Of a DNA stretch of 64,000 nucleotides, positions 10,091-20,870 are shown one piece after another. Positions within the stretch are counted from its first letter, which is position 1; each line of letters opens with the position of its first letter. A program made the position numbers and the translations under genes. Location of the stretch: NCBI GenBank assembly GCA_964036315.1, contig OZ038495.1:23150121-23214120 (forward strand), read 5' to 3'. This DNA is from Acanthosepion esculentum (Eukaryota; Mollusca; Cephalopoda; Sepiida; Sepiidae). Below the pieces are notes generated by a model that was not told the DNA's origin, made no database searches, and saw nothing but the letters and a program-made list of their open reading frames with translations.

Positions 10091-10386
10091 CTTATTCTGG
10101 TTTGAGAAAAACCAAGAAATACAAGTATAAAAGAGACAAAATATTCAGTTAAGAAAACAAAGAGTAAAGAAAAGCTTATACTGACAAAATATGCTATTTC
10201 ATTTTTAAAGTGCTATATAATTGAAATCAGCTCAGACATTTTTTTTAGCACCAGACAACCCATTATTGCCTGGCTATTTTATCTAGAAAGCAGATGGGCA
10301 CTGCCAAGTAATTTCATTTTTCCTAAGATTACTATAAAGGGCTCAGTATGATACCCTGATGACCTAAATCATGGCATGTGCCAACC

Positions 10387-10389
<3 letters not shown>

Positions 10390-10438
<49 letters not shown>
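10390..10438. repeat. (TA)n microsatellite
   Basis: About 24 uninterrupted TA units, immediately left of the dispersed repeat at 10440-10550. Confidence 0.9.
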
Positions 10439-10439
<1 letters not shown>

Positions 10440-10440
<1 letters not shown>

Positions 10441-10550
10441 TAAAATTTTTTTTAAGTATTTATCATGATATAATAATTTTTGCTGTCTTTTGACATAGGG
10501 CTCTCAACAGATCAATATCCTCTTGGAAATTCCATACAGATTACCAATAA
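10440..10550 (-). repeat. Dispersed repeat, inverted copy of 1816-1920
   Basis: CTGTCTTTTGACATAGGGC and GGAAATTCCATACAGATTAC are the reverse complement of the segment right of the hairpin at 1.8 kb. Both copies lie next to long (TA)n runs. Function unknown. Confidence 0.65.
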
Positions 10551-10737
10551 TTTTATTATATATATATATATATATTATGAAATGGACAAAGTTCGACAAT
10601 TATTTTAAGACATTTCTTTATGTTCATACGTTCTTTTTATAGATCCAAATATTTAAGTAAATGCTCTATTTATAATAAACAGTATTAACAACATTTACTG
10701 GCCTGAATGTCCGAGAAATTTTCATAGAAAATATGCG

Positions 10738-10819
10738 TCTTCTGACAGGAATCGAACCTGTATCCTATATGGAACTGTCATATAGCCTGACGTGCTTTTA
10801 TCGATTGTGCCACAGAGGA
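10738..10819 (-). repeat. tRNA-like unit, left arm
   Basis: On the minus strand: acceptor-type TCCTCTG...CAGAAGA with one G-T pair, A-box-like TGGCACAATCGATAAAAG, B box GGTTCGATTCC, 82 nt in all. Its twin is at 10886-10967. Confidence 0.7.
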
Positions 10820-10885
10820 ATGTTTCAGTTAGCAAGAAGAATTGTAGTTTAAAAACAGTAAAATCGACCTTGCTAACCGAAATGC

Positions 10886-10967
10886 TCCTCTGTGGCTCAA
10901 TCGGTAAAAGCACATCAGGCTTTATGATGGTTCTGTATAGGATACAGGTTCGATTCCTGTCAGAGGA
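10886..10967 (+). repeat. tRNA-like unit, right arm
   Basis: Perfect 7-bp acceptor-type pairing TCCTCTG/CAGAGGA, A box TGGCTCAATCGG, B box GGTTCGATTCC, and a 5-bp anticodon-type stem CATCA/TGATG. The 7-nt loop is GGCTTTA and lacks the usual T at position 33. There is also a longer than normal gap before the T arm. It is therefore more likely a SINE promoter than a working tRNA gene, though it is the most tRNA-like sequence in the window. Confidence 0.7.
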
Positions 10968-11097
10968 TGCATATTTTCTATGAAAATTTCTTGGACATTC
11001 AGGCCGGTAAATGTTGTTAATACTGTTTATTATAAATAGAGTATTTACTTAAATATTTGTATCTATAAAAAGAACGTATAAACATAAAAAATGTCTT

Positions 11098-11101
<4 letters not shown>

Positions 11102-11143
<42 letters not shown>
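11102..11143. repeat. (TA)n microsatellite
   Basis: About 21 TA units abutting the right tip of the palindromic element. Confidence 0.9.
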
Positions 11144-11144
<1 letters not shown>

Positions 11145-11559
11145 ATCTCTGCAGGCTAATGATAAAAAAAAAGATGCAGTTATTTTACCCGACAAATATT
11201 TTTCAAAGTCTCCTTCTTTGTCAATGCTGTTAACCCAATGCTTTTCCATTAATTATATCAAGAAGAAAAAGATAAGCTTGTATGTAGACATTGCTGAAGC
11301 TGTAAAGTCTTATACAACCTTGTTTAAAATCTGGTTTGAATTGTATATAAATAAAATAATACTGACATCAGTGCTTTGCTCTGTAAATAAATAATAAATT
11401 TTCACATTTAAAAAAAATTTCAATGGAATTTTGTTTAATTTGAATTATGATCTTTTAGGATACATATATTAATGTCTGAATACATTTGGCCATATTTTTT
11501 TAGCAGTATAATAGAATTTACACCTTCACTGGTTTCAGAAGTTGTATCTGTAGTAAGTG

Positions 11560-12245
11560 CTATGTCAAAGTAATGCATGGCTGATGTTAACCTCCAGAAG
11601 AGTGACTCATTGTGTCTTGTCAGACTAATGTTTTCCACTGGCATGAAGTGGAAACAGTATATTGAATCAATTGCTCGGTCTGCAGTTAAGAAAGTTCACT
11701 GTGTCATGGGAGACAATTTTTTTCTGCTAGAATCTATCTTACATATCTACCATTTATCCTTGCTTTGAATATTACTGCCAGATATGGTCCAGTGCTTCTG
11801 CTATATATTTAGAGATTCTTTATAAAATACAAAGAACCTGCAATGTTATTGGTCCTGACCTGGCATCTTGGCTTCACTCACTTTCCCACTACTGTAACAT
11901 AGATTTCCTGTGCCTGTTCTATAAATACTTTCATGATAATTGTTCTGATGAACTTTTCTCTGTGGTACCTAAACTTTGAATTGTTTGGCAGCAAGGTCTA
12001 GTTGAAATGGCTAGATGTAACCATAAGTTCTTCTTGCTTGTGGAAATCTCTTCTGGCTTCTTGCTTCCCCGTCAACTTTGATCTTCAAAAATTTAAATGC
12101 AATGTCCATTGTTATCTTCTGTCTTCTTAATTTCTGCTCTTTTAATGTTCTCTCTTATTAACAGTCCTCTTTTTTTTTATATTCTCTAACATACAATAAC
12201 CCCTTGCATCTTAGTGGCTTTATTGCCTTGCTTGGGTTGAAATGA
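11560..12245 (+). mobile_element. Jockey-like LINE (family J) 3' fragment
   Basis: The sense-strand frame from 11577 ends with KQYIESIARSAVKKVHCVMG, then FLLESILHIYHLSL, the region after the reverse transcriptase domain in Jockey-type elements. Further on, in broken frames, come FHDNCSDELFS-type, LVEI-type and FDLQKFKCNVH patches, and a non-coding tail ending GCTTGGGTTGAAATGATTAAAG at about 12245. The 5' part of the element is absent. Confidence 0.75.
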
Positions 12246-12479
12246 TTAAAGAAGAGAAATACTGTATTTAATGACATATAAGACCATTTTTATCTTATAA
12301 AAAAACAAAAAAAAAAAAACAAAGTAAGTCTTATATATGAAATTGAGATTAATGTTTACCCAGAAGCTACAGACTATCAGTACTTATACTTAGCCTAACT
12401 TCATAATACACAAATGTCCCTAAATTAGAGACAGCTTCCTAATTCTTCCTCTCACCTCAATAAAGGTGGCTATGCAACA

Positions 12480-12735
12480 TGGCATGTAGATTTCAAGAGA
12501 CAGTTGAAATTTCTGGGACACATAATGAGGAAAGAGGGTTTGGAGAAAGTAACACTTACAGGGCCTATTGAGAGACAGAGGGAGACATGATATACCTAAG
12601 AATCTTGTGTAAATAGATGACAGAATGTGAACTGGTAGGAATAGTAAGAGGATAAATATTTCTAACAGCTACGAAGGATAGGAAGTTGGGGATAACCATG
12701 ATCAGCCATATCCTGAATTGACATGATACATAATA
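12480..12735 (+). mobile_element. LINE family L 3' terminal fragment
   Basis: Sense copy of the last roughly 250 bp: a KFLGHIMRKEGLEKVTLTG-like stretch (from 12505), then the ATAGGAAGTTGGGGATAACC and GATCAGCCATATCCTGAATTGACATG end. Contains stops. Confidence 0.7.
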
Positions 12736-13084
12736 AAGAACCTCAAAAAGATTAAAGAAATTGAATAGCTTGATCAATTTGTCAATCTGTGAAATTACAG
12801 TTTCCAGAGTCTTATCAGACATATCACATATCTGTTGAAATCACTCCACCAGAAAACAAAGTATCACATTTTCATTAACATTTGATTTCTTTCAAGAATA
12901 TAGGTTTATAAAGAAACATGTTTCAATCAAAAATTACTTAAGTGTTAACCAAAATGGCATTTAAGTCATTCAACTAGAAAATTAGAATTAATGGATTTTA
13001 CATTTCAGTCTGATATATCACTGATATACCCGAAACTCCCAAGTCAAATTACATCACCAACGACCACCTCCGGCGCCTACCTAA

Positions 13085-13250
13085 GAGCGTATTTTTTAAT
13101 TATTCTTCAAATGTCATTTAGTGGATACCCATATTTAAGAAGATACCCTATTTACTTTTTAAACAGTATTTATTTAATCTACTGGCTTGTGTACTTGAGA
13201 AAACTAAATAAAGAAAATGTGTCCTCTGACAGGATACAATTCTGCTTCCC
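13085..13250 (-). mobile_element. Half copy of the type E element
   Basis: The order TATTTAAGAAGATACCCTATTTAC, AAACAGTATTTATTTAATC, ACTGGCTTG, AATGTGTCCTCTGACAGGATAC matches one arm of the palindromic element (body then acceptor end of the tRNA-like unit). The tRNA-like A-box half is lost. Confidence 0.6.
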
Positions 13251-13923
13251 CCTTTTCAAGAGGAACTCCCATCTAATCCAGAATATTAGACATTAATTTA
13301 TAGATATGAAATCATGAATTTACCTCGCTGAATGAGTTTTTTTTAAGTTTTTTTTTATTATACAGGTACAAAAATTTTAATCATGACAAGAAAACAGTCT
13401 CAATTTCAACTGAGTGATCAAAATCTTATAGAAATCTGAAAAGAAAAAGAAAGAATTGAGGATATCTTAAAGTAGTCCCATTTTATTGATTAATGGATCA
13501 GGATATTGGGGAAATCATTATGATATTGATATTAGAATTTGCATTATAATATCCAAGTTGTCATGAAATATATTTTTTATAAATGTGTGCCCAGAATTAA
13601 TCCACTAATCCTACCATAATGTGGATTAGCTTAAAAATAGATGGCTCCATATAAGTATCAGCAGAGGTAGCTTAAATTGAGCAGCCTTTGTATGCACATA
13701 AGGGTGGGAGGAGGGAGAGATTAAATCTTTGAAATTATATCTCTAAGACCTTTGTTATAATTTCTCCTAAGGAGATTAATAAAATCCCATATTGGCAGTG
13801 ATTTCCTCCAGCCTACTCTAATCTGCTACTGACAAAATGTGCGTTTGCATATATGCCCCTATATATTCACAACCGGTAAACATTAGTGAATGCCTATCTC
13901 TCTTTTGATAAATGATTTGTTGA

Positions 13924-14450
13924 TTTCTGTCTGAATTTCTGGGATGAGGAGATCATCGTTTACTCTATTCATGAGCTGACTATTATCCTCATCTTCATTG
14001 TGTTATCACAATGTTTTGACCATTGTGCCTTCCAGCTTTCATTAGATAGAATTCTCTATGAAGGATATATGTCGCTCCAGGTAACCTACAGGGAATTCCC
14101 AACTAAACCCTTTATTCAATCTATAGAAGTAAACTGTTCTTGTTCCACTGAACATGTCTAGGTATATTTCATCCCATTCTTATTTTTAGTACTGCTCGGT
14201 TATTGTTCACAGTGTTTCCACTGAGTTCAAGTATACACTGCCCAGCCCAAGGATTGAACTCACGATTACTATATCACCAAATTCACAAACCAATGCATTA
14301 ATCTACTAATCTATTATCCCATGAGATTTTGGTGACATGGTAATTGTGAGTTCAATACCTGGCCCGTGCAGAGATTATGGCCTGAGGCCACAACGGTTGA
14401 AATGTCATGATAACAGCAACAACAAAGATGAGGATAATAGCCTGTATGCA
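13924..14450. mobile_element. Foldback element (FB) with tRNA-like core
   Basis: Near-identical 13-bp flanks AATGATTTGTTGA (13911-13923) and AATAATTTGTTGA (14451-14463) look like a target duplication. Inside, a short outer segment (CTGTCTGAATTTCTGGGATGAG) precedes inverted arms: 13960-14030 pairs with about 14375-14440 (TATTATCCTCATCTT against AAGATGAGGATAATA). The middle has a tRNA-like unit (minus strand, about 14243-14322) and a partial inverted copy of it. No protein is encoded. Confidence 0.7.
14243..14322 (-). repeat. tRNA-like unit inside FB element
   Basis: On the minus strand: GATAATAGATTAGTAGATTAATGC in the A-box position and GTGAGTTCAATCCTTGGG as B box. A partial inverted repeat of the B-box end lies at 14325-14370. 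Acceptor pairing is poor. Confidence 0.5.
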
Positions 14451-14870
14451 AATAATTTGTTGACTTAATTAAAAAAATACTACTTAACACATTGGGTTTA
14501 ATAAAATGTAGATCTTTAAAAAAAATTCTTAGAATTATGATGCAACAATATAACTTCAAAGAAAAATATCAGAAAAAAATTCTTATAACCCATTGAATCT
14601 CTATTTTTTTTTCTAGGGACATGTACAAGTAGTAAATGATTGGATATCAGAATACTAATTCTGCAGTGAGAAAATTTACAATAAATATTAACTGAGCAGA
14701 CAAGATTCCTCTTTTACAGAACATCTTAGAAATCAATAAGAGCTTAGACAGAATTCTCTATGTAGGTTGTTTGTTAACTCGAACCCTGGATTATTACATA
14801 GCACATGTGATCCTGTCAACTAATCTGTAGGACAGAATTATATACTAGCTGAAAAAAGAAAATATAACCA

Positions 14871-14896
14871 TTAAACACACACACACACACACACAC

Positions 14897-14982
<86 letters not shown>

Positions 14983-15005
14983 TAAAGATAGATAGAGTAA
15001 AGAAA
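14871..15005. repeat. Compound (CA)n(AT)n(AG)n microsatellite
   Basis: (CA)n at about 14875-14897, (AT)n to about 14951, (AG)n to about 14978, then GATAGATAGAGTAAAG-type units. One of the longest simple repeats in the window. Confidence 0.9.
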
Positions 15006-15081
15006 GATAAAAAAAATGAAAGAAAGAATATTTCAGGTTTTCAAGATAAATGAAAATAAAAAATAAGTCAATTCATTATTT

Positions 15082-15735
15082 TTTTAATCATTTCACCCCA
15101 AGCAAGGAGATAAAGTCACTAAGACACAAGGGGTTACTGAAAGTGAAAGAATCTGAGAAAAACTTTATTGAGAAAAGGGGAACAATAAAACAACAGGATT
15201 CAAGGATACAGAAAATGACAATTGACATTGCATTTAAGTCAACAGGAAATTAAGAGGTTGGAAACATATTCCACAAGAAAAAAAGTGTGAGAAAAGAAAC
15301 TGATATAGAACTTATGGTTACATCTAGTATTTTCAACAGTTAAATGATAAGACCTTACAGCCAATCAAGTACTGAGTTTAAATTCATGAACTCCAGCTAC
15401 CAAAGAGAAAAGTTATCAAAACAATTACCATGAAAATATCTATAGAAAAGACACATGGAAACTATATTATGGCAGTAGGAAAGTGAACTGAAGCTGAGGT
15501 GCCGTATCAGGACTGATAACATTGCCAATTCTTTAGATTTTGTCAAGAATCTCTAGATACATAGCAGATGCACAAAGCCAAATTTGGCATCAATACTCAA
15601 TGCATGGATGAATAGTAAAATTATAAATAGATAGATTCTGGTGAGAAAAATTATCTAGAATGGCACAGTGAACCAACTTTCTTTGTAGCAGACCTAGCAA
15701 TTGATTCAAGAGAATCATTCAATTTCATGTCAATA
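15082..15735 (-). mobile_element. Jockey-like LINE (family J) 3' fragment
   Basis: Antisense copy. The tail (ATCATTTCACCCCAAGCAAGG at its plus-strand left end) leads into coding remnants; at 15650-15735 the minus-strand frame reads LNDSLESIARSATKKVGSL, the same region seen sense at 11.65 kb. An L-family fragment in the opposite direction begins a few tens of bases further on. Confidence 0.7.
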
Positions 15736-15799
15736 GAATATGTTAGATGGGGAAAGAGTGAAATGAAGTTATTTGAAAAACCTGCAGATTTGATAAATA

Positions 15800-16920
15800 C
15801 AATAAAATAAAACAACAAGGCTATCCTAAGGGAGCTGGAATTGTTACCTGGATTTATTATTGGAAGGAATAGTTTTAATAATATAAGATATGCAGATGAC
15901 CCTGTGTTGATGGCAGGCACAGAAAGAAAATACAGGACTTCTTAGAAAAGGGAACTAACCATCAACTACTGTAAGGAAGAAAGTAAAAAAAATGAAAAAG
16001 AAGCAATTGATTGATTAAAATGCTTTTCTTAAAGCTTATCAACTCTTTGTAGGTTATTTAAAAATTAAATATATTTTGGATTGTAAGAGTAGTTCTTTTT
16101 ATGAGTGAATTTTGTATTATTTTTTGAGAATAAAAATGCTTTTTCCAGATACAAGTCCTACTAATTAACCCATATCTGGGGGGCATTCATACTGTTTTCA
16201 AGGGTATTTGTGTAAAAGAATGTAACAAACCTGACTGGAATGCAATCTCAGTTCTCCGAGTTCTCATTCCAAGCCATTATACACCACCCACACATCTGTC
16301 CAAGATGCAAACTACGAATTGGAAATGTCAACATGAAACAGGTACAGAAGTTTAAATATCTGAAGTGTTTTAACACAGAATGCGACACTGGATATGCATT
16401 GGATTAGCAAAACAAGCATTCAGAAAGCTAGCTAAAGTACCAAGAAACAGGATATTTCATTAAAAAACAAAGAAAAGAGTTCTGAACTGTCATGTAATAT
16501 CAATCCTCTTGTATGGCAGTGAATACTGGACAATCTCCTTACAGATGAAGAGAAAACTGGAGAAATGTGGTTCTACAGAAGGATGCTGAGAATTCCATGA
16601 TGGAGTGTGTCAGCAACAAAGAAGTTTTAAGGAAAATGAAAACAAAAAGGGTACAAACTCAAATTCAGAAGGAGATTGCTGAAATTTCCTGGAGATATAA
16701 GGAGAAAAGAGGGCTTGGAGAATTTGAGACTCACAACTCATATAGAAAACGAGGGGAAGGTATTGGGTCATCTATCTGATGAACTTGTGAGAATGAGTAG
16801 CAGAATAGGAGGCTTGGCAAAATGAAAAAGTTTGCTAAAGGTGAGAAGAGATAGGAGGTTGTGGAGAGCCATGATTGGCCACGTCCTGAAAGGACAAGGC
16901 AAATAGAAGTCACAACAAAA
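15800..16920 (+). mobile_element. LINE family L fragment with RT motif, split by a SINE
   Basis: Left part 15825-15960 encodes LRELELLPGFIIGRN..., then IRYADDPVLMAGTERK, which contains the YADD catalytic box of a reverse transcriptase. Right part 16304-16920 continues with VQKFKYL, VLTQ-type, EYWTISLQMKRKLEK and FYRRMLRIP segments and ends DRRLWRAMIGHVLKGQGK. A SINE sits between the halves. Several frameshifts and stops are present. Confidence 0.75.
16007..16303 (-). mobile_element. tRNA-headed SINE, type A, no 5S head
   Basis: On the minus strand: tRNA-like head (GGTGTATAATGGCTTGGAATG, B-box-like segment before CCAGTCAGG), core (CTTTTACACAAATACCC), then the 3' tail ending GATAAGCTTTAAG and (AATC)-like repeats. 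It lies within an L-family LINE. No clear target duplication was seen. Confidence 0.7.
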
Positions 16921-18318
16921 AACTGAATAATGAATAACAGTTACAAGCATTTGACTATTTGTATTCCTCAATTAAGTTTCATAAATATTTTATAAAGAAA
17001 ATGAAGGAGGGAAGACATGCAACATATAAAAGAAGACAATTAAGAAAATAAAAATAAAAATGAATACATATACAAATATTAGATAAAAAAGTCTTTTGTC
17101 AGCATTTTATATTTTAATTATATTACATGGATAATATATGAGGTCAGTAAAGATGACATTCAGCACAAAATTTCTCCTTGAGTTAATCTATACTTATGAC
17201 AATGTATTTGTTGGTTTGTACTTTCAAGGCTTCATATTTCAAAAATTTAATTAATTTATGTAATTCTGAACAGGTTTGATAGTTTACAGCCTAGAGAGTA
17301 TCATTGATAGATTTTTGATTCCTGTAATTACTTAAATGAAATTGCTACCAGTTGAAACTTTACTAGAATTTAGTCTATGCCATTCATGGCTTTATAACTT
17401 GAGAACCACATTCATTTTTAGCCTTACTGGACAAAATAAATTTAGAGATGGGGCACTGGTTTGTTATAACATCACTAATTGTTATTATTATTAAAACACC
17501 CAACGATGGGAATTTATTTAAGTTAAAAGCAACACTGTAGAATTGTGAGGTGAAATGAAATACTTTAAACTATAGGCTGTAAGAAAGTGTCTTCCCAAGT
17601 TAGGGTTTGTGAACCACTTGAGTACTGCAACCACTTATCATCATATTAATATTCTGTGGGGGTTGGTTTGGTGTAAGATGGGGTGATTTAACTCAGTAAA
17701 GGGTGGGGTTACTTGGATCAATAGTTGAAGCAGGTAACTTGCCTCAGTGAGATCTGGGAAATTCTGCTAAGATGATTGAAATCACTGTGTTAGTATCTAT
17801 ATAAATCACCATGGAATTCCCAGAGATATTGTGAATATTATCTATTTATAATTAGGAGCAAAAAGGACCATTTTTTTGTCAGTTAAATTTTTTTAAATTC
17901 AAGGAGAAAAAAATTTCTGAAAATTTCTGAATTTAAATCATGTAAAAAATATGAACTCATTTAGAAAATTTGAATGAGCAAAAAAAAAAAAAAAATTGAT
18001 AAAAATATTAGGGTTGGGAATAAGTAACATTTTTGTAGATACAGAAAAGATGAATAGTTAAAATAAAAATACTTTTATCATTTTATTGTACTGGTAATTT
18101 TACAAAAAATACTCAATCAGTGACAATACTTTGAGCATTCACTAAATTAAAAAATAAACTGTCAAGAAAATAAAATCCATTCTAAATTATAATTTGAATT
18201 AATGTTTAAAAGGGTGGATCAATAAGTCAAAAGTAATTGTAATTATTTAATTAATTTTGATCTAAAAGATTCACTGAGTAACATTTGATCAGTGTGATTA
18301 ATATTCATCGAATCAAGT
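16921..18318. other. No feature recognised
   Basis: AT-rich DNA including a short A-run near 17980. No coding domain, tRNA-like unit or shared repeat was found. Confidence 0.4.
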
Positions 18319-18331
18319 GAATTTTAAAGGA

Positions 18332-18684
18332 CTGATTGATTGATTTGTTTTTTACAGCTTATCAACCTTTTTTAGGTTATTTAAAGCCAAAAAATATTTT
18401 TAGATTGCAATTTTTGGAGATAATAATGATTTACTGATACAAGCTCTACTAATTAACTTAGAGGTGGACTCATACTAAGGGTATTTGCACATGTGAACCT
18501 GACTGGAATTGGAACTTGGCTCTCTGATTTCCAATTCCAAGGTATTATACATCACACCACCCACACTAAGCTTACAGCACCTGGTGATCTCAATTGGTCA
18601 ACCATCTAGGTAGTGACCAGGCTCGACATGGCTTAACTTCAGTGATTGTATAACTGATATTTCAACATGATATGGCTGCAAGTC
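18332..18684 (-). mobile_element. Full-length 5S/tRNA chimeric SINE
   Basis: Perfect 13-bp target duplication GAATTTTAAAGGA at 18319-18331 and 18685-18697. On the minus strand: 5S-like head 18684 down to about 18567 (starts GACTTGCAGCCATATCATG; A-box region ACTGAAGTTAAGCCATG; C-box region TAGATGGTTGACC), then a tRNA-like part (GTGGTGTGATGTATAATACC, TTCCAATTCCAGTCAGG), core, and the tail GGTTGATAAGCTGTAAAAAACAAATCAATCAATC. The architecture is the same as at 4798-5186. Confidence 0.85.
18567..18684 (-). repeat. 5S rRNA-like SINE head
   Basis: About 118 nt that follow 5S rRNA end to end on the minus strand, closing with GGTGCTGTAAGC, which would pair with the 5' GCTTGCAGCC-type start as in 5S helix I. 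Diverged from genuine 5S and fused to a SINE body. Confidence 0.85.
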
Positions 18685-19324
18685 GAATTTTAAAGGAAGA
18701 CAATTATACTGAAAATATATATTTGTTGTAATAAAATGTTCTTTTCATCATTATGTTAGGATCTTACTCTACTTACATAAAGTTGTTACTCTATAATGTA
18801 CGAAGAGGATCAATGAGCAAGTAGTCTGTAGCCTGACAAGTTGTCATCAGCTAAATTTTGGTCTGAAAATTTCACTGTATAATATATGATCGAGGTAAGT
18901 AATATTCCACATTAAATCAAGTGTATTGAGAAGAAAGAAGATTATGTTGAAAAATAAGTATTTGTATAAAATAAATGCTTTATTTCAACATTTGGCTGTG
19001 GGTTTATTGAGATGCCTACATAAACCTAAATAAAGTTTTGCTTTCATGAGTAAAATTGTAAATTATAAACTATTTTCATGAATCAATGTTTTATGATGAT
19101 TGCATTGTACAATGCTAACAGATTTTCCTAATTTGGAAATTAATAAGAGAAAGAGAGACAAGAATCAAATATCTTGTCAAGTGGTTGAGACTGCATTTTC
19201 AGAATTAAAAGTAGTTCTACACTTACTTCCATGACAAGCTTAAATATATTTTAAATTTACTGGGTGTTGATTCTAATAGCAAGGTCAGATAGATAACTAA
19301 TTGTTCAAGCAATCTCAAGTTTCT

Positions 19325-19363
<39 letters not shown>

Positions 19364-19390
19364 CACATATATATATAGTGTGTGTGATTT
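19325..19390. repeat. T-run plus (CA)(TA)(GT) microsatellite
   Basis: About 32 T residues followed by short CA, TA and GT runs that form a small imperfect palindrome. Confidence 0.85.
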
Positions 19391-20846
19391 ATTAGAGGAA
19401 ATTAAATTTATGAAATTGACCAATAATTATTAGAAATTCATTAATGATTATTAGTGATTGAGGTTTTTATTCAATAAGCTTTGATTTATTAACTGAGATA
19501 AAGAGAGATAAATGATACTTGTGTTGGAAAAATAAAATTATTTCTATATAGAGTGGTGAAAAAAAGAGAATTTGATACCCTATTAAAAGAGTACGGCTAA
19601 AATGATAAATTGTCAAAAGTTATGAGCTATCTTCAAAAGTAATACAAAAGAAATGAGAATAAATAGTACATAAAATTAAGAGATACTTATATGGGGAGAA
19701 TTTCTTTGCTTACAAAATGTAATCATTTAAAACTGATAACTAAAAAATAAGAATGACATGCAGTGTAAGCACTATTAACAAATGTTATTTTAAAAATACT
19801 TTGAAAATTTCAAAGAATATAAATTAAAAATGATTTTAAGTATGTATCAGAATAGAAAAATTAATAAAAATTAATCTTACATTAATTTTTTTGACAGACA
19901 TATAGGAACTTAACATTTATCATTTCAGACTTAATTACTAACATCAGGACAAAAATATATAACAAGATAAATAATCAAATAAGAAAGAAAAATAAAAAGC
20001 TAAATCTATAAAATATTATATATTCAGAAACAATTTAACTGTATGTACATATATCTAATAAACCAAGAAGGAATATAAGTATGATATTACCAATGCATTA
20101 CACATACAATACATGAGAGTGCATGTTTAAGCATGTGTATGTATGAAGTCTGAATCTCTTATGTAAAAGCAAAGAATAACCATAAGATTTTGTAAATAAT
20201 AAAAGTGCTGAGTAGACTATGATATCCCTTTTCGGTTCAAATGAACTGTTTAGCATAAAAGTTACATGTTAACTATTTTGAATGATTAAATTTAAAAGAG
20301 GAAACCATCATGCTTAGTTCCAATTTGATTAAAATGTCCAGCTAACATTCTAAGATCATGCCATCAGAATGGTGGGAGTAGCATTCAAGATAATTCACAA
20401 ACTCCTAGAGCACAAAATAACAACAAATCAGTTTATAGTACTGTGAAAATGTAACGTTTTCAAACATTTAAAAAAAATATCGAAGAAGCTTACCCAGTCT
20501 GTTTACCCCAGTGATAGTCTCCATGTTTGTAGGATTTCAATATTTTAAGAATCCAGGGGGAGAGGAAAAAAATAAAATAGAAAGAAAAAAAAAAGAAACT
20601 GAGGGAACGTGATCAATATTATTTTTTGTTTTTGTTTTCCCTCAATAAAATTCCTGTATGAAAGTGAAAGTGAAAGTGATACTGATGAATATTATAGAAT
20701 TCCAAATATTCTTTGATTCTTTTTTTTCTCCTCTCTCTCTCTCAAGTGAATAAATGAATTTCCTTTGACATAAAAATCAGACATCAACAGATGAAGGAGT
20801 AATGCTAGTAGTAATTGTTGTGGTAATAATTGTGATTGTAGTAAGA

Positions 20847-20870
20847 ATGGTGGTGGTGGTGGTGGTGGTA
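20847..20870. repeat. (GGT)n microsatellite
   Basis: Seven GGT triplets, preceded by looser TGT/GTA repeats. Confidence 0.85.

Larger units (their letters stand above)
10603..11101. mobile_element. Palindromic element with two divergent tRNA-like units (type E)
   Basis: Left arm 10603-10836 and right arm about 10868-11101 are inverted copies with only scattered differences (TTTTAAGACATTT at one tip, AAATGTCTTAAAA at the other). The central spacer is about 31 bp. Each arm carries a tRNA-like unit pointing outward, followed by a shared roughly 130-bp body (GCATATTTTCTATGAAAAT, CATTCAGGCCGGTAAATG). (TA)n runs flank both tips. It is either a palindromic transposon or two SINEs fused head to head; single-arm relatives at 13.1 and 63.2 kb favour the latter. 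Confidence 0.75.

Noticed and set aside
10886..10967. Functional tRNA gene
   Set aside because: Boxes and acceptor stem are good, but the loop lacks T33 and spacing before the T arm is abnormal. It sits in a repeat with other copies, so it is treated as a SINE-type promoter.
10603..11101. Terminal inverted repeats of a cut-and-paste transposon
   Set aside because: Single-arm relatives with the same tRNA-like unit and body exist, so head-to-head SINE fusion is at least as likely. The flanking (TA)n hides any duplication.
18567..18684. 5S rRNA gene
   Set aside because: It is 5S-like over its whole length but diverged in promoter and stems and continuous with a SINE body inside one target duplication.
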